Positions 22,156 through 33,605 of a stretch of 64,000 nucleotides of DNA are shown piece after piece; position 1 is the stretch's first letter, and each line of letters opens with the position of its first letter. Position numbers and translations under genes: made by a program. Under the pieces are notes generated by a model, which saw nothing but the letters and a program-made list of their open reading frames with translations, did not search any database and was not told where the DNA came from. This stretch comes from Maratus speciosus (lineage: Eukaryota > Arthropoda > Arachnida > Araneae > Salticidae): assembly GCA_963932465.1 (NCBI GenBank), contig OZ010787.1:18555936-18619935 (forward strand), written 5' to 3'.

Positions 22156-22833
22156 CCTTTTCCAACGAACAGACCCTCCCTCCGAATTAGCCGCTGCTCA
22201 GCGAGAAGACGTCAACTCCGTCCAAAAACCGTTTTATTTCTCCCCCGCTCTTGCTCCTGGATGATGCTCCATACACTGCCCCCTCCCCCCTCCTTTTTTT
22301 TATTTTTTTCTTTCTTAATAGTAAAGACAGGAGGTACCCAAACACTACTTAACTTTTATTGGCTAAAATTATCTACGCCCCCTCTGACGCCATGAGAACG
22401 CTTGAATTTTTAAGTAACGCTAACCTCTTTTAACCCTACTAAGCTGCACAAATATCCCGGACATTCGCCGCCAAATTTATAGTTTTTGGAAGGATTAACG
22501 AACGTCAAACCTAGATCTCCCCTCTTGAGTTTATTGCTGCTAGGGTCAAAAGCCCAGCCGAAAAGTGCGGAAATATCTTTCTCATCCGTTGAAATTCAAT
22601 ATTTTCATCCGTCCCATATCCAACTGTAAACACATATCTAACAACCGCCCTTTCTCTGTAATGAGAAAAACAGAAAACTCAGACCCCTCTATTTATCTAA
22701 ACATGGACCCTCAAAAGAAAAAAAAACAGATATTGCAGCTGTGTTACATTCCTTTCCCAGTGTAAATTTTCTAATATTCCCAAACCCCTTTAAACACATC
22801 ATAACAATATAAGTTATAGTTTGTAAAGTGGAT

Positions 22834-23230
22834 TTAACGTGGTTTTCAAAAAAAATATTTTAAACGTTCTGACACATTTAAGGACTTATTTTTAAACGTA
22901 AAAGCATGACACTTGCAAGCATAATTATTGAAGTTATTTATATGTTTTTTTTTCATTTTTCGATAAATTAATTACATTTTGAGTTATAAGCGATTGTTGT
23001 CTCACGCTGGCAGTTTTCCTGTCCAGCGCTATCGCGATGTGAAATTCGGTTCAAAACATCAACTTTGACATAATTTTCTGAAAGATCTGCTGTTTTTACA
23101 GAAAAATAAAAGAAACGGTTAGATTACATAGTTTGTGAATAAGACTAATTACATCACATATGTTCTCAATCAAAAATGAATTGAAAAATGCGCCAGAAAG
23201 AAACTAGTTTGGATGTGAAAACAGCCTTAA
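22834..23230. mobile_element. TTAA-flanked MITE, copy 2
   Basis: It begins TTAACGTGGTTTTCA and ends TGAAAACAGCCTTAA, an inverted pair, and is 397 bp long. Internal boxes (aactttgacataattttctg and gtttgtgaataagac) align with the copies at 2061 and 42643. It contains no coding frame. Confidence 0.75.
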
Positions 23231-23505
23231 CATTATCACCCTAAAATTTTGACTATGCAAAAATGACATACCGACTAGTTTTACCTATCTGGTGATTACG
23301 AGCATTTTGCAATCATCTCTGCCTAGTGCAATTTAGGTAGGTGGTGAAAAAAGTATGGAACGCAGCTTACGTAAGTAGTAAATAAGGAAAGACGCAATTT
23401 GTAGCTACTTGCGTACACCATGCTCCATTGTGCGCATCGATAACAACTAACTAAATCAATGTCAATTAACATTTTGAAATATATTCAGTAATTTTCGAGA
23501 TAAAC

Positions 23506-23826
23506 TTTTAATAAAAATATATAAGATACACAAAATGTAAAAACATTGCTTACAGGTGTCAAGTATGATAAAATCCTTTAAAAAAAACATTAAAGTCATT
23601 TAAAATTCATAACGTTTTCGACCGACACTTACTCGGTCATCCTCAGTGAAAAACTTGTGAAGTGAAAATAGTGAAGAGTTTTTCACTGAGGATGACCGAG
23701 TAAGTGTCGGTCGAAAACGTTATGAATTTTAAATGACTTTAATGTTTTTTTTAAAGGATTTTATCATACTTGACACCTGTAAGCAATGTTTTTACATTTT
23801 GTGTATCTTATATATTTTTATTAAAA
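23506..23826. repeat. Near-perfect 320-bp inverted repeat (hairpin)
   Basis: Arms of about 148 bp run from ttttaataaaaatatataag to the centre and back, with a spacer of about 20-25 bp (gtgaagtgaaaatagtgaag). Inner arm words are cactgaggatgaccgagtaa and gtgtcggtcgaaaacgttat. I saw no mismatches on reading, so the structure is young or maintained. It has no TIR or TSD that I can define. It may be a head-to-head duplication of a retroelement tail rather than a MITE. Confidence 0.8.
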
Positions 23827-24303
23827 ATCAAGGTGAATTGTGCACTAAATTTTCAACTTTCTATTGAATAAACTTTTAAGTTTCGAAATTCGCCTCTAAG
23901 ACGCAGACAGTCGCATCGTTTGCATAGATGTTTTACAATGAATAGGCATCATAATTATAGCAGTAGCCTTGACCTGATTCTCCTCTAGGCACACTAGGAT
24001 TGGGTCTTGGGTCCTCGAATTTTGAGAGGAACCACGTTTTGGATACCACTTTCAATTAAGTTTCCAGTATAGTGAAGCTAGAAATCAATTTAAGATTTTA
24101 ATAGACTAACAAAATGTACCATAATCTTTTCCTACTTTAGAATCTCTGCTTGCATTTTTTTTTTATTAACAATGATTTATGATTACTCATACATTTTCTA
24201 TTTTAACAAAAATAATTTTCTTACTGTATATATTTTTTGAAGACATCGTATTAGTTAGCAAACGGATTACGTGATATAAGTTGTGTAAACAGTTTCTATA
24301 TTT

Positions 24304-25660
24304 AGTAGTTCAGGCAATAGGGAATTTTACCTAGCAAAATTAATGGTAGTTCTGGAAAGTGGCTTACTATATGTTTTTTGGGTCGCTGAATCCGAATTTG
24401 TAACTTCCCACCAAAATTTCCCCCGGAAACCCACCCAAATTTTGGTAAAAAGCCCCCCAAAAAAGGTTTTTATTAAAAAAATCAATTTTTTATTGTTTCA
24501 GGGGAAAAGTATCTAGAAATTCAGAAAGTAGACGAAATTTGCAACAAATTAGATATATGACATTATGACTTAGGATGAAGGGGAAGGAGGGATCTGCCTC
24601 GGAACATGCGCGCGGTGCTGCGTGGACTAAGTTGCGCAATTCCATTTAACCACTCACACGTTTACATTCGCCCTCCCACCTCCCCTCCGAACTTTCCTTA
24701 TAAGGTTTACTTTAAGTTTTTTGGGTCACTGAATCCGAATTTTTAACTTACCCCCAAAAATTTTCCCCCTGAAACCCCCCCAAAAATAGTTGTTATTAAC
24801 TTAACGGGGAGAGAGGGGGCTGCCTCGGAACATTCCCCGCGCGCTTTTCTCAAAAACCAATTTTTTTTAAATCAATTTTTTGGGGGGTTGCCGGGTGAAA
24901 TTTTGGTGGGAAGTTACAAATTCGGAGTCAGCGACCCAAAAAACAAAAAGTGAGTCGAAATCCAGAACTAGTATTAATTTTTCCAGGTAAAATCCCCTAT
25001 TGCCTGGACTTCATAACTTAGTGCACGTAGCGCCGCATTGCATGTTCAGAGGCAGCCCTCCCCCTCCCTGTTCATCCTACGTCATAATGTCATATATCCT
25101 ATTTGTTGCAAATTTTGTCTAGTTTCTGAATTTCGTAATGCTTTTCCCCTAAAACAGTAAGAAATTTAAGTTAAAAACAACTATTTTCTTTTGGGGGGGT
25201 GGGTTTCGGGGGGAAATTTTGGGGGGAAGTTAAAAATTCGGATTCAGCGACCCAAAGAACTTAAAGTAAATCTTATAGAGAAAGTTCGGAGGGAGATGGG
25301 AGGGCGAATGTAAACGTGTGAGTGGTTAAGTGGAATTGCGCAACTATGTTCGAAGGCATATCCCCCCTTCCCCTTCATCCTAAGTCATAATGTCATATAT
25401 CTAATTTGTTGCACATTTTATCTATTTTCTGAATTTCTAGATACTTTTGCCTAAAACAATAAAAAAATATATTTTTTTAATAAAAACTTTTTCTTGGGGG
25501 GCTTTTTACGAAAATTTGGTGGGGTGCCGGGGGAAATTTTGGTGGGAAGTTACAAATTCGGATTCAGCGACCCAAAAAACATATAGTAAGTCTTTTTCCA
25601 GAACTAACATGAATTTTGCTAGGTAGAGCCCTTATACGGTCTCTATTGCCTGGACTATAG
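24304..25660. mobile_element. Foldback element with five opposed copies of a 50-bp box
   Basis: The left end (tcaggcaatagggaatttta) and right end (tctctattgcctggac) are inverted, and both continue into cctagcaaaattaat and a ccagaact box. Inside, a box beginning ttttttgggtcgctgaatcc occurs forward at about 24374 and 24718, and reversed near 24915, 25235 and 25552. A second right-type end lies internally at about 24983-25012. This suggests fusion of two copies or an internal rearrangement. The element is G/C-rich in homopolymer patches (cccccc, gggggg) and has no coding frame. Confidence 0.65.
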
Positions 25661-26206
25661 GCAATTTTCTAAATCAGGCTGTAGCAGTAACTACCAGTGA
25701 AAATAATATGGTTGCACACCGTGTCGTGTTTCTTTAACACAATTCTTAAGAGTAATCAAAACTCAAACATCAAAATTAATTTGGTATTTTTGCTTTCATG
25801 TTGCATTTTCTAAACGTTGAAATTCCCCAAATCCAAAACATTTATGAATAATCTGTCCTTAACCTTGACCAGTGATTCACATGTGGTGTTTCAAGTTTAA
25901 CACTAAAAAACAACAGCAGATTTGTAACACACCTACATCTAAAACTGGTCTACCTACATTTAAATGCAACACAATACTTGAGAATGAGTAAAATAGCTAT
26001 ATTGAGCGGTATAATAAATCCCTGTTTATTTTTATTGGGTATATATTTTTAAATTTTATGATACCCTCATCCTTTTTTAAAACAATTAACTCAGTATCTG
26101 ACATACAGACATTATTAGCTGTTTTTTTTATAGCCGAATTTAAACTGAATATAGGATATAAGTCTTATATAGGTCTTAGTGAATATAAGATTGGAAAGTA
26201 TTATCA
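25661..26206. other. AT-rich stretch, nothing recognised
   Basis: No open frame, terminal repeats or tandem structure was recognised. Confidence 0.5.
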
Positions 26207-26430
26207 TTAACCCTTGAATGGAAGAATGGCTCTTATCCCTTTTATTGGAAGTATTAGGAGTCATTTTGACTCCTAATTGAAAATGGCAGTTTCCACATAA
26301 GCTTGTTTTATAGATTATTTGAACAAATTTCAGGTACTTTAAAGAAAGAATTCACCGTTTCAGGGAAATTTCCCCCTTAATTTAGGCCCACAAGGCGTCA
26401 AAATGATTCATACTTCCATTCTAAGTTTAA
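26207..26430. mobile_element. piggyBac-like TTAA MITE
   Basis: It starts TTAACCCTTGAATGGAAGAA and ends (read inward) TTAAACTTAGAATGGAAGTA. The ends share AATGGAAGxATG and a TTAA site at each side. TTAACCC is the usual piggyBac terminal pattern. The 224-bp body contains gtcattttgactcc and gcgtcaaaatga as a second inverted pair. Confidence 0.65.
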
Positions 26431-28025
26431 CAGAGTATTAGAGGGTTTCTTAATCTATTAGAATTGGTTAACATTTGTATTTTATTATATTATGAAATCA
26501 TAATTTCGTAAATTTCTCAAACTACCAAACCATGTCATTAATCGGGTTAATAAATTATATTTCCTCGTTTAAGTAATTTATTTTTAATACTTATAAACAT
26601 ACTTAATGCTATGAGTACATTTTGCTATTGCTTGGAATTGATATGCGGTAAACTTTTACAAAATACACGTTTTCAAAGTATAACAAATCATGAGCTAGAG
26701 AAAAAAATCATAATAACATTAAGTGCTTAATTGCGCAGATTAGCAATAATTTAATCAGAATCTCGTTCGTAACTGCTTTTTCTTTCCTTTTTAACTCGAC
26801 AGCCTTTTTTTTATGTTTATGAGTTAATCGTTTTCATTGTTTCTGCAGTACTGAATGTATCAAAAATTTAATCAGTGTTAATTTTCTAGGTTTGTAATCT
26901 TCAATATTGCTGCCGATTAATTTTCTGCTCCGTTTAAAACATGTTTGTCTGATAAAGAAACAACAATTTTTAACACATTTTAAATGTTTCAAGCATATCA
27001 TAAATCTGTTGCTGGCTTCAATATAAAGAGAAAATAATGAATATCATATGGTAATTTTATAGGTTTTATTAAAGGGGTTTTGTAAAAAAAAAAAGGGGGA
27101 AAGAAAGAAAAACATAAAAAGAAAAAATCGAAATTATTACTATTTTGGTTATTTAATCAACTAATGCATTTATAATTTACATGGGCCATTTTCAAAAAAA
27201 CAGTTGTACTTATTTACATGAAACATTTTTCTGATTCCAAACTATCACTTGGCTAATTTTTAAGTAATTAAATTTTATGTATTAAAGTAATTAATACATA
27301 CATAAATATACATAATTATCAGTTAATTATACGTATTTATTAAATATGTATAATTATTAATTAATTATGTGTATTTATTAAATATAGATAATTATTAATT
27401 AATTATACGTGCGGCCTAGGTTGGCTCTCTGTGCCTTAGACCCAAAACTTTTTATTTTCATATAAAGTTAAACGTAATTAATTCATCAACGACACAGAGA
27501 GATTTTCTAATTATACGAATTTCATTTAATTAAAAAATATTTTAGTTTTATGTATACACACCCAGATTTATCTTTTATAATGATTTTTGTAAATCATCAT
27601 GTGGTATACTAGAACATTCTCAAAAAGTATTCGAAACACTTCTGTTGTTTTAAACTAAAATTTTCTATTACTATTATGTCTGCAGTTTTTAATGAGCATG
27701 TAAAAAAGTTTACTTATATATGCATTGCTTGCTTTATAATTTGCATTCACGTCTTGAGTCAGTCATGGACTGATAATTATAAAAAACGAAGTTCGCAGCA
27801 ATGAATAGTCTCAGTTGAGCCGATACAGCTCAAATCGATGAGTAACATTGAAAATTTCCGAAGGAAGAAATGAGATTTTTGGAATACTGATAGTTTCGGT
27901 CGAGCTTCAGTCCAACCGAATTTTAGCCGCATTTTCGCCGAAAACGAATTTTCGGCGAAACTCAGATTTTGGGTCGAAAACGAAACCAAATTTTCGGTTG
28001 ATCTTTAGATAAAATTATTATTCTA
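26431..28025. other. AT-rich stretch with a short tandem repeat and a hAT-like fragment
   Basis: Three tandem copies of a unit of about 50 bp (ataattattaattaattata + gtatttattaaatat) lie at 27306-27411. Near 27890-28000 the words tttcggtcgag, cattttcgccgaaaacg and ttttcggcgaaact recur in both orientations, like the subterminal zone of a hAT-type element. No ends were found. The rest is featureless. Confidence 0.5.
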
Positions 28026-28494
28026 TTTTATGTTAGGAAAATATATGCCTAATAGCTCTTGGCGTGAGTTCGCACACTCCTCAATTAATCATATTCTATG
28101 GATTCAAATAGCACTAAGCCTCACTATAGCAAAAAAGAGGAATAAGTAATTCGCTTACCTTTTATATATCCGTATCGTGCACCGGTTAGCCAGGAACTTA
28201 ATGAATTATTGTGGAAAGGTAATATTATTCAGCGATCGTGTATCCATTTCATGGTTGTTCATCGGCGTTAATCATCTTATATCATTGTGCAGTGTGTATA
28301 TGGTGTTATACTTTATTAATCTACTTATGTAAGAGGAAAGAAAAAGAGACTTTAATTAAACATATTAAGAAAGAAAGAGCGTAACATTTCCGACGACTCT
28401 CACAGTTAAGAGCCGATAGGAAAGTGAGTTTCAAAACACATTTTCATCGCGCGGCTTACATCATTAATTTTTAACAAGTATATACAGTGGCGGT

Positions 28495-30069
28495 CAAAAG
28501 TTTCTGACCAGCATAAAATTTTTGGTTAATTTGTAAGTATATCCATATGAAGAGGAATCTCAAAGTGATACTTATACACTTTATTGACATAACAGTTAAG
28601 AACTTATTTATGGAAAAAAAATTAAATATTAATAAATTTAATTGACAAAATTAATTGCTAAAAAAAACGCATGTTCTCAAAAGTTTCCGGCCACCTTTGC
28701 AAGTTTGGAAAAAAATGGTGTTATAACAGAAAATAACAGTGATCAACAACATTTACAATTAGTATTTTGTATTCACACATTTAGCAATAAGTACTGCGGC
28801 GCAGCAACGTGGCATCGATTCAATGAATGGTTGTAGATCATCAGTGTTACATTTTGTCCGCTGTTCTTACAATTTTTGTGAAAATGCTGCTGAATTTGAA
28901 TATTTATAATTCCACACACGTTTCCAAGTTAGTTTCAAAGATTTTCTATTGTATTCAAATCGGATGATTGGGCTGTCCATTTCAAAAGCGGATTTTTTTT
29001 GTGCGAAAGCCACTGCTTGACGAGCTTGCATGTATGCTTTTGGTCGTAAACATGATGAAACAAATAGTTGCGACGACAATTTTTCCTCTAATAAGGCAGC
29101 AAATGAACCTGCAAGATATCCTTATGCATTTCACTATTCATCTTGCCACAGATTTCAAATAACGGACAGGCGCATTTTCCAGAAAATGCTCCCCACAGCA
29201 TAACGTGTCCTCCGCCGTGCTTCATTGTAGGAATATTATATCTCGCATCTTATCTTTTGTTTTTAGGTCGTCGGTTATAATGTTTTTTTTTTATCACTAC
29301 CAAAAAGATTGAACGTCGATTCATCGGAAAATAGTACTTTTTTCCAGTTTTCACTTGACCAGTCTTTGTATTCCTTGGGAAACGCCAGTCGGGCCCTCTG
29401 AATTTTTTTATTTATGAAAGGTTTTTTAACACCGACTGTTCCATAAAGCTCTACGTCACATAAGCGTCTTGATACTGTAGACAGACTTATTTCAGCAATT
29501 TTTTAACACCATAAATCGCGTGGCATTGCAGCGGTATTTTTACGCGGGTCATCAACTGCTTTTCTTCTGATAATTCTGTCTACAAGAATAGTCGTTTTCC
29601 GGAGTCCCCCGGACCGTGGCAAGTTCCGAAGGCCATGACCATCTTTATATTTTTTTAAAATATCGTTTACAGCAAATTTTCCTATCGACAACTTTGCCGT
29701 AATCTCACGAGAGGATTGTCCCTTTAGCGACATACAAATCACTCGTTTAGGAGCAATAAATTGTTAAAATTTTTATTTTTGAATTTCAAATGCATTATTC
29801 ACGTTGATTAATTAACAAACATGGCAAAAAAACACTTTTAGCGATAGCAAAAAGTAATGGATGACGAATAGCCGGAAATTTTTGCACGCGCGAATTTCGA
29901 ATTCCTCCCCTTTGCATCAAGTATCTTAAGCATCCAATCAAAATGATCACGTTGTCAGATGTACTTTACTTATTCCTAACTTTTGGAGCAATTGTGCTTC
30001 TTCTTCACTAAAACGTTCTATCAAACAAATCAAGGAAACTAACTGGCCGCAAACTTTTGACCGCCACTG
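28495..30069 (-). mobile_element. Tc1-type transposon inserted in the copia LTR
   Basis: Both ends read CAGTGGCGGTCAAAAGTTT in inverted orientation, with TA outside (28493-28494, 30070-30071). Internal copies of the terminal word (tcaaaagtttccggcca near 28678, and gccggaaatttttgc near 29871) lie about 173 bp inside each end, again an IR/DR layout. The length is 1,575 bp. It carries a broken minus-strand transposase. It is younger than the copia element, because it interrupts the LTR. Confidence 0.88.
28830..29742 (-). pseudogene. Tc1-like transposase remnant
   Basis: The minus-strand N-terminal helix-turn-helix part (29503-29742) contains LKGQSSREITAKLSIGKFAV, then a GLRNLPRSGG linker and a TTILVDRIIRRKA second domain, as in Tc1 proteins. 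The far end carries WTAQSSDLNTIENLW (about 28930-28975), a degraded form of the WPAQSPDLNPIENLW motif that holds a catalytic acidic residue. Multiple frame changes lie between these parts, so no functional protein is possible. Confidence 0.8.
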
Positions 30070-30457
30070 TATATTTTCTGCACTTTGTTGCAATCATGCA
30101 ATTAAGTATAATTGCCTATTTATATTAAAGTCAAAATGAAATAAATGTTCGGTAAAAAAGTTCAGTGTATAAATCAATTCTAGTGTTTATAAGTTCTTAT
30201 GCAAGCCAGAAGAACATACTCGTGAGCATATGGCTAAGCATTACATGTTTCACATGATACGAAAAAAGAAGAAATACAGACTTTCTGGTTTTTTATCTAA
30301 CAGCTGCAAAGCGTTCTTCCACTTTGAACTTTTAAAGATGTTATTTTCTGTAGCGAGGGAGGGAAAAATGTTTCGTATCTTTATTAGGGGATTATAAGAT
30401 TGAAATATCTTCTATCAAGTTTCCCCTTAAGCCCCTAATTAAGATTGTTCTGTAGTT

Positions 30458-31171
30458 TTAATTTATCTCTGTTTTCTTGAAATTCAGACTTCTGACAGAT
30501 AGTTTTGTTTTCGTCAGGATGTCCGCCAGCATTGATCTGCTAGGACAATAACGTGATTCTATTGTACCATTTTCTTTCACGTGCTTAATCATATGGTACT
30601 TTAAATCTATATATTTAGTTTTAATTGAGTATTTTTCTAATTCTATCATTTTTATTCTTGAAATATTATCTTCATAGATAGTTATGGGCAGGTTTTGGGG
30701 TAAATTTAAATCTTCCAAAAGTTTTATTATCCACATAAGTTGTTGTACAGCGTTCGCTGCTGCTATGTATTCAGCCTCTGCTGACGATTGCGCAATGCAT
30801 GTTTGGCGTTTAGTTATCCATTGTATCGGATTTTTCCCTAGAAGGAATAAATTCCCAGATGCTGATCTTCGAGTTTGCGTATTACCTGCCCAATCGGCAT
30901 CGCTGTACACTTCCAAAATTGGTGGACAGTCAGTGCTGATTATGAGATTTATATCTTTTGTGTGGTACAGGTATCGGATCAGGCGTTTGACACCTTTCCA
31001 ATCCTTTTCCGACGAGTTTTCATTCTTTCTGCTTAGAACATTTACGGCCAGCAGTATGTCAGGCCTTGTTATTGTTGCAATATATAATAATGCACCGATC
31101 ACTTTACGATAATTTATGTTATTCGGCATTGGATTTTCATCCTTTACTGATCTTAAGAAACCCGTTTCCAT
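30458..31171 (-). pseudogene. copia RNase H and end of reverse transcriptase
   Basis: This is the longest frame in the window, 237 codons. In order it carries YRKVIGALLYIATITRPDI (end of the RT domain), then EVYSDADWAGN (first RNase H acid), QSSAEAEYIAAANAVQQ (second), YEDNISRIKM, and a KYIDLKYHMIKHVKE plus SMLADILTK tail. These are the standard copia C-terminal motifs. It was one piece with the RT upstream, from which it is now separated by stops near 31200. Confidence 0.9.
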
Positions 31172-31977
31172 GGGTGTTCAGTAAGGCTTTTATTCCTCTA
31201 GGTTAAACCTTTTAACTATCTCCATTATCTTGGACTTTAACTATCTCCATTATCTTGTTTGGTTAAGATTGAAGCCATTATGTGTTTTCTGAATTTTTAT
31301 CCCAAGATAATTACCGATTTCTCCCAGATCTTCGAGTGTATATTGTGTTTTTAATTTATTTATAACATCTTCAATTTGTGCATTGTTTTCCGCTACGAGA
31401 ATGTCATCTACGTACACAACTACGTAGACGTATTTTCCCTCTGTCCTTGTGTAAATAGGCAGGTGTCTGCCTTGCTTTGCATAAAATTTAATTCTCTAAG
31501 AGAATCGGTAATTTTTGTGTACCAGGCCCGGGCTGCTTGTTTAAGCCCGTATATGGCATTTCGGAGTTTATAAACTTTATCGGGTTCGTTTGTGTTCACA
31601 TACCCTTCCGGTTGTGACATGTATACCTCTTCTTCAAGTGCCCAGTGCAAGAACGCGGTTTTTATGTCAATGTGCCTGACACTAAGGTTATGATAGGCTG
31701 CGGCAGTGAGGAAATATCTTAATGTGGTGTGGGATACTACCGGGGCGTGCGTCTCGTCAAAGTCGACCCCGTATTTTTGTTTAAATCCCCGAGCTACTAA
31801 TCTTGCCTTGTAACGCTCTACTTTCCCAGATTCATCATATTTAGCCTTGTAGGTCCATTTGGCTCCCTGTGGTGGTTTTACCAAAGACCATGTTTCATTT
31901 TTCATAAGCGAGTTTATTTCGTCGCGTGTCGCTTCAATCCAATTCATTTTTTCTTGTAGGTTTTCGACGTTTAGCAT
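31172..31977 (-). pseudogene. copia reverse transcriptase
   Basis: The frame at 31420-31977 contains NETWSLVKPP, KYKARLVARGF-like RYKARLVARGFKQKYGVDF, THAPVVSHTTLRYFL, DIKTAFLHW and AIYGLKQAARAWY. These are the family's RT motifs in order. The catalytic YVDD (minus strand, about 31400-31415) lies after a frameshift near 31440. TAFLHW replaces the usual TAFLNG, a likely decay change. The enzyme would copy the element's RNA in virus-like particles. Confidence 0.9.
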
Positions 31978-32564
31978 GTTGTGCCAAACTTTCGGTTCAT
32001 ATACCGGATCATGCCGGACTGCAATGCAAAACTTTCCGGTGGCACACCTCTGTTATGTCTTTCTGATCTTCTCAATTGCAGTGTATGTTGAGACGCGGAA
32101 GGTGTATCTGAAGAATTTTGGTTTTGTGTCAGATCGAATTCAATTACGCTTGTGTCGTGTGCGTTTGTTTATTTTTGACATTAACTCATTCGTGTTTGAA
32201 CTTTCATCAGCATTTGAGTTACTCATGTTATTTTCCGCGAATTTTACGGTTCTGGCTAAAATTACCCTTCCATCACTAGCAAATATTATGTACACTTTAG
32301 ATCGGTTGTCGTAACCTACGAAAATGCCTTTTTCTGCTCTGTCGTCTAGTTTGCCGCGTTTGGATTTGTGGATGCATGCTTACGCGGTACAGCCGAATAC
32401 TTTAAGATATTTTAAATTGGGTTTTCTGTTTAGCCAAAGTTCGTATGGCGTGATTCTAATGGATTTGGAAGGCAAGCGATTCTGCAAATGAGTTGTGGTG
32501 TAAATTGCTTCCCCCTATAATTTATGTGGGAGGTTAGCTTCGCTTAACATGCTTCTGGTCATGT

Positions 32565-33253
32565 CTAACAGTGTTCTGTTTTTTCTCTCGGCAACCCCAT
32601 CTTGACTTGGACAGTATGATACGGTGAGCTGGTGTTCGATTCCGTTATGTTTAAGATAGTCTTCAAATTCATCATTGACGTATTCCTCGCCATTGTCGGG
32701 TCTGATGGGGTTGGAAATTTTTCGAATTTATTTTTGACGGATGAGATATATTCCCTTAATTTTTCATATGCTTCGCTTCTTTTCGACATTAAATAGATTA
32801 CACAAAATTTAGAATAGTCGTCAATGAAAGTTATGAAGTACCGCTTTCCTCCTATGGTGGGTGTATTCATCGGGCCGCATACGTCACTGTATATTAATTC
32901 TAGCTTTTTTGAGGCTCTATGTGCGCCCGTGGGCGTCGTTGGTTTTGGACTTTATGCAACATTCACAGTCTTTGTTGTATTTGTAGTTATTTACGATATT
33001 TCCGTTCACTAGTTGTTTTTAGACAATGTTTGTTTGCAAAAATTTTAATTGTTTCATAACTTCTGTGGCCTAACCGTCTGTGCCATAAGTCGATACATTT
33101 TGTATTTGTGCAATTGTGCGTAATGTTGACATGATTGCTATCCCATTGATTATCATTATTTACTTGCTCTTCATATAGATTGTTCTTTAATCTACCTTGT
33201 AGAATTAATTCCTCGCTATGTATAATGTCGCATGTATCTTTTTCGAATTTCAC
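32565..33253 (-). pseudogene. copia integrase
   Basis: The zinc-binding part (33253-32987) has LWHRRLGHRSYETI, followed out of frame by DCECCIKSK, the HHCC pattern. The catalytic part (32870-32565) has YSDVCGPMNTP just upstream and FITFIDDYSKF. After a frame change come RPDNGEEYVNDEF and CPSQDGVAERKNRT. All three acids of the D-D-E triad are visible once frames are followed. Stops between them show that the gene is dead. Confidence 0.88.
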
Positions 33254-33293
33254 TTGACATCCGTTTTTCGTGGCCCTGCTTACAGACAGCAGG

Positions 33294-33605
33294 TTAAAAT
33301 TCTATCTCAGGTACAAACAGTACGTCACGAAGTGTAATCTGCTTGTTGTTTTTTCCGGCGTGGATTATAATTTCTCTTGAGCCGTATGATATTAGTTTAT
33401 TGCCATTCGCGACTTTTACATTAGTTTCTGTACTGCTAGTCATTTTTGAAAACATTTCCTTGGAGTTGGCAATATGGCTAAAGCTTCCGCTATCGACAAT
33501 AAAAGTTTGTTTATTTTCGGGTTGTTCAATTAAAAACGTAACATTTTTATTTTCATTGTCTATCTGTCTTATATCTTGCAGTTTTGGCCGAGTCATTTTC
33601 TTCAA
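33294..33605 (-). pseudogene. copia protease region
   Basis: The minus-strand frame contains TFIVDSGSFSHIAN. DSG is the aspartic-protease active-site triplet, here in the typical copia context (VDSGxSxH). LRDVLFVPEI near the end marks the conserved stretch before the integrase. It follows the gag zinc knuckle in a shifted frame. Confidence 0.85.

Larger units (their letters stand above)
28031..30417 (-). repeat. 3' LTR of the copia element, split by a Tc1 insertion
   Basis: The sequence outside 28495-30069 matches the other LTR with only scattered differences, for example in ctcttggcgtgagttcgcac, gcaccggttagccagga, and gcatatggctaagcattaca. The insertion lies at TA in the aacaagtatata stretch. 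Confidence 0.9.

Noticed and set aside
22046..22264. 72-codon plus-strand frame with RERERE stretch
   Set aside because: Built on the GA microsatellite; no supporting homology or splice context.
30684..31112. 142-codon plus-strand frame
   Set aside because: Antisense shadow of the copia RNase H region.
31859..32314. 151-codon plus-strand frame
   Set aside because: Antisense shadow of the copia pol region.
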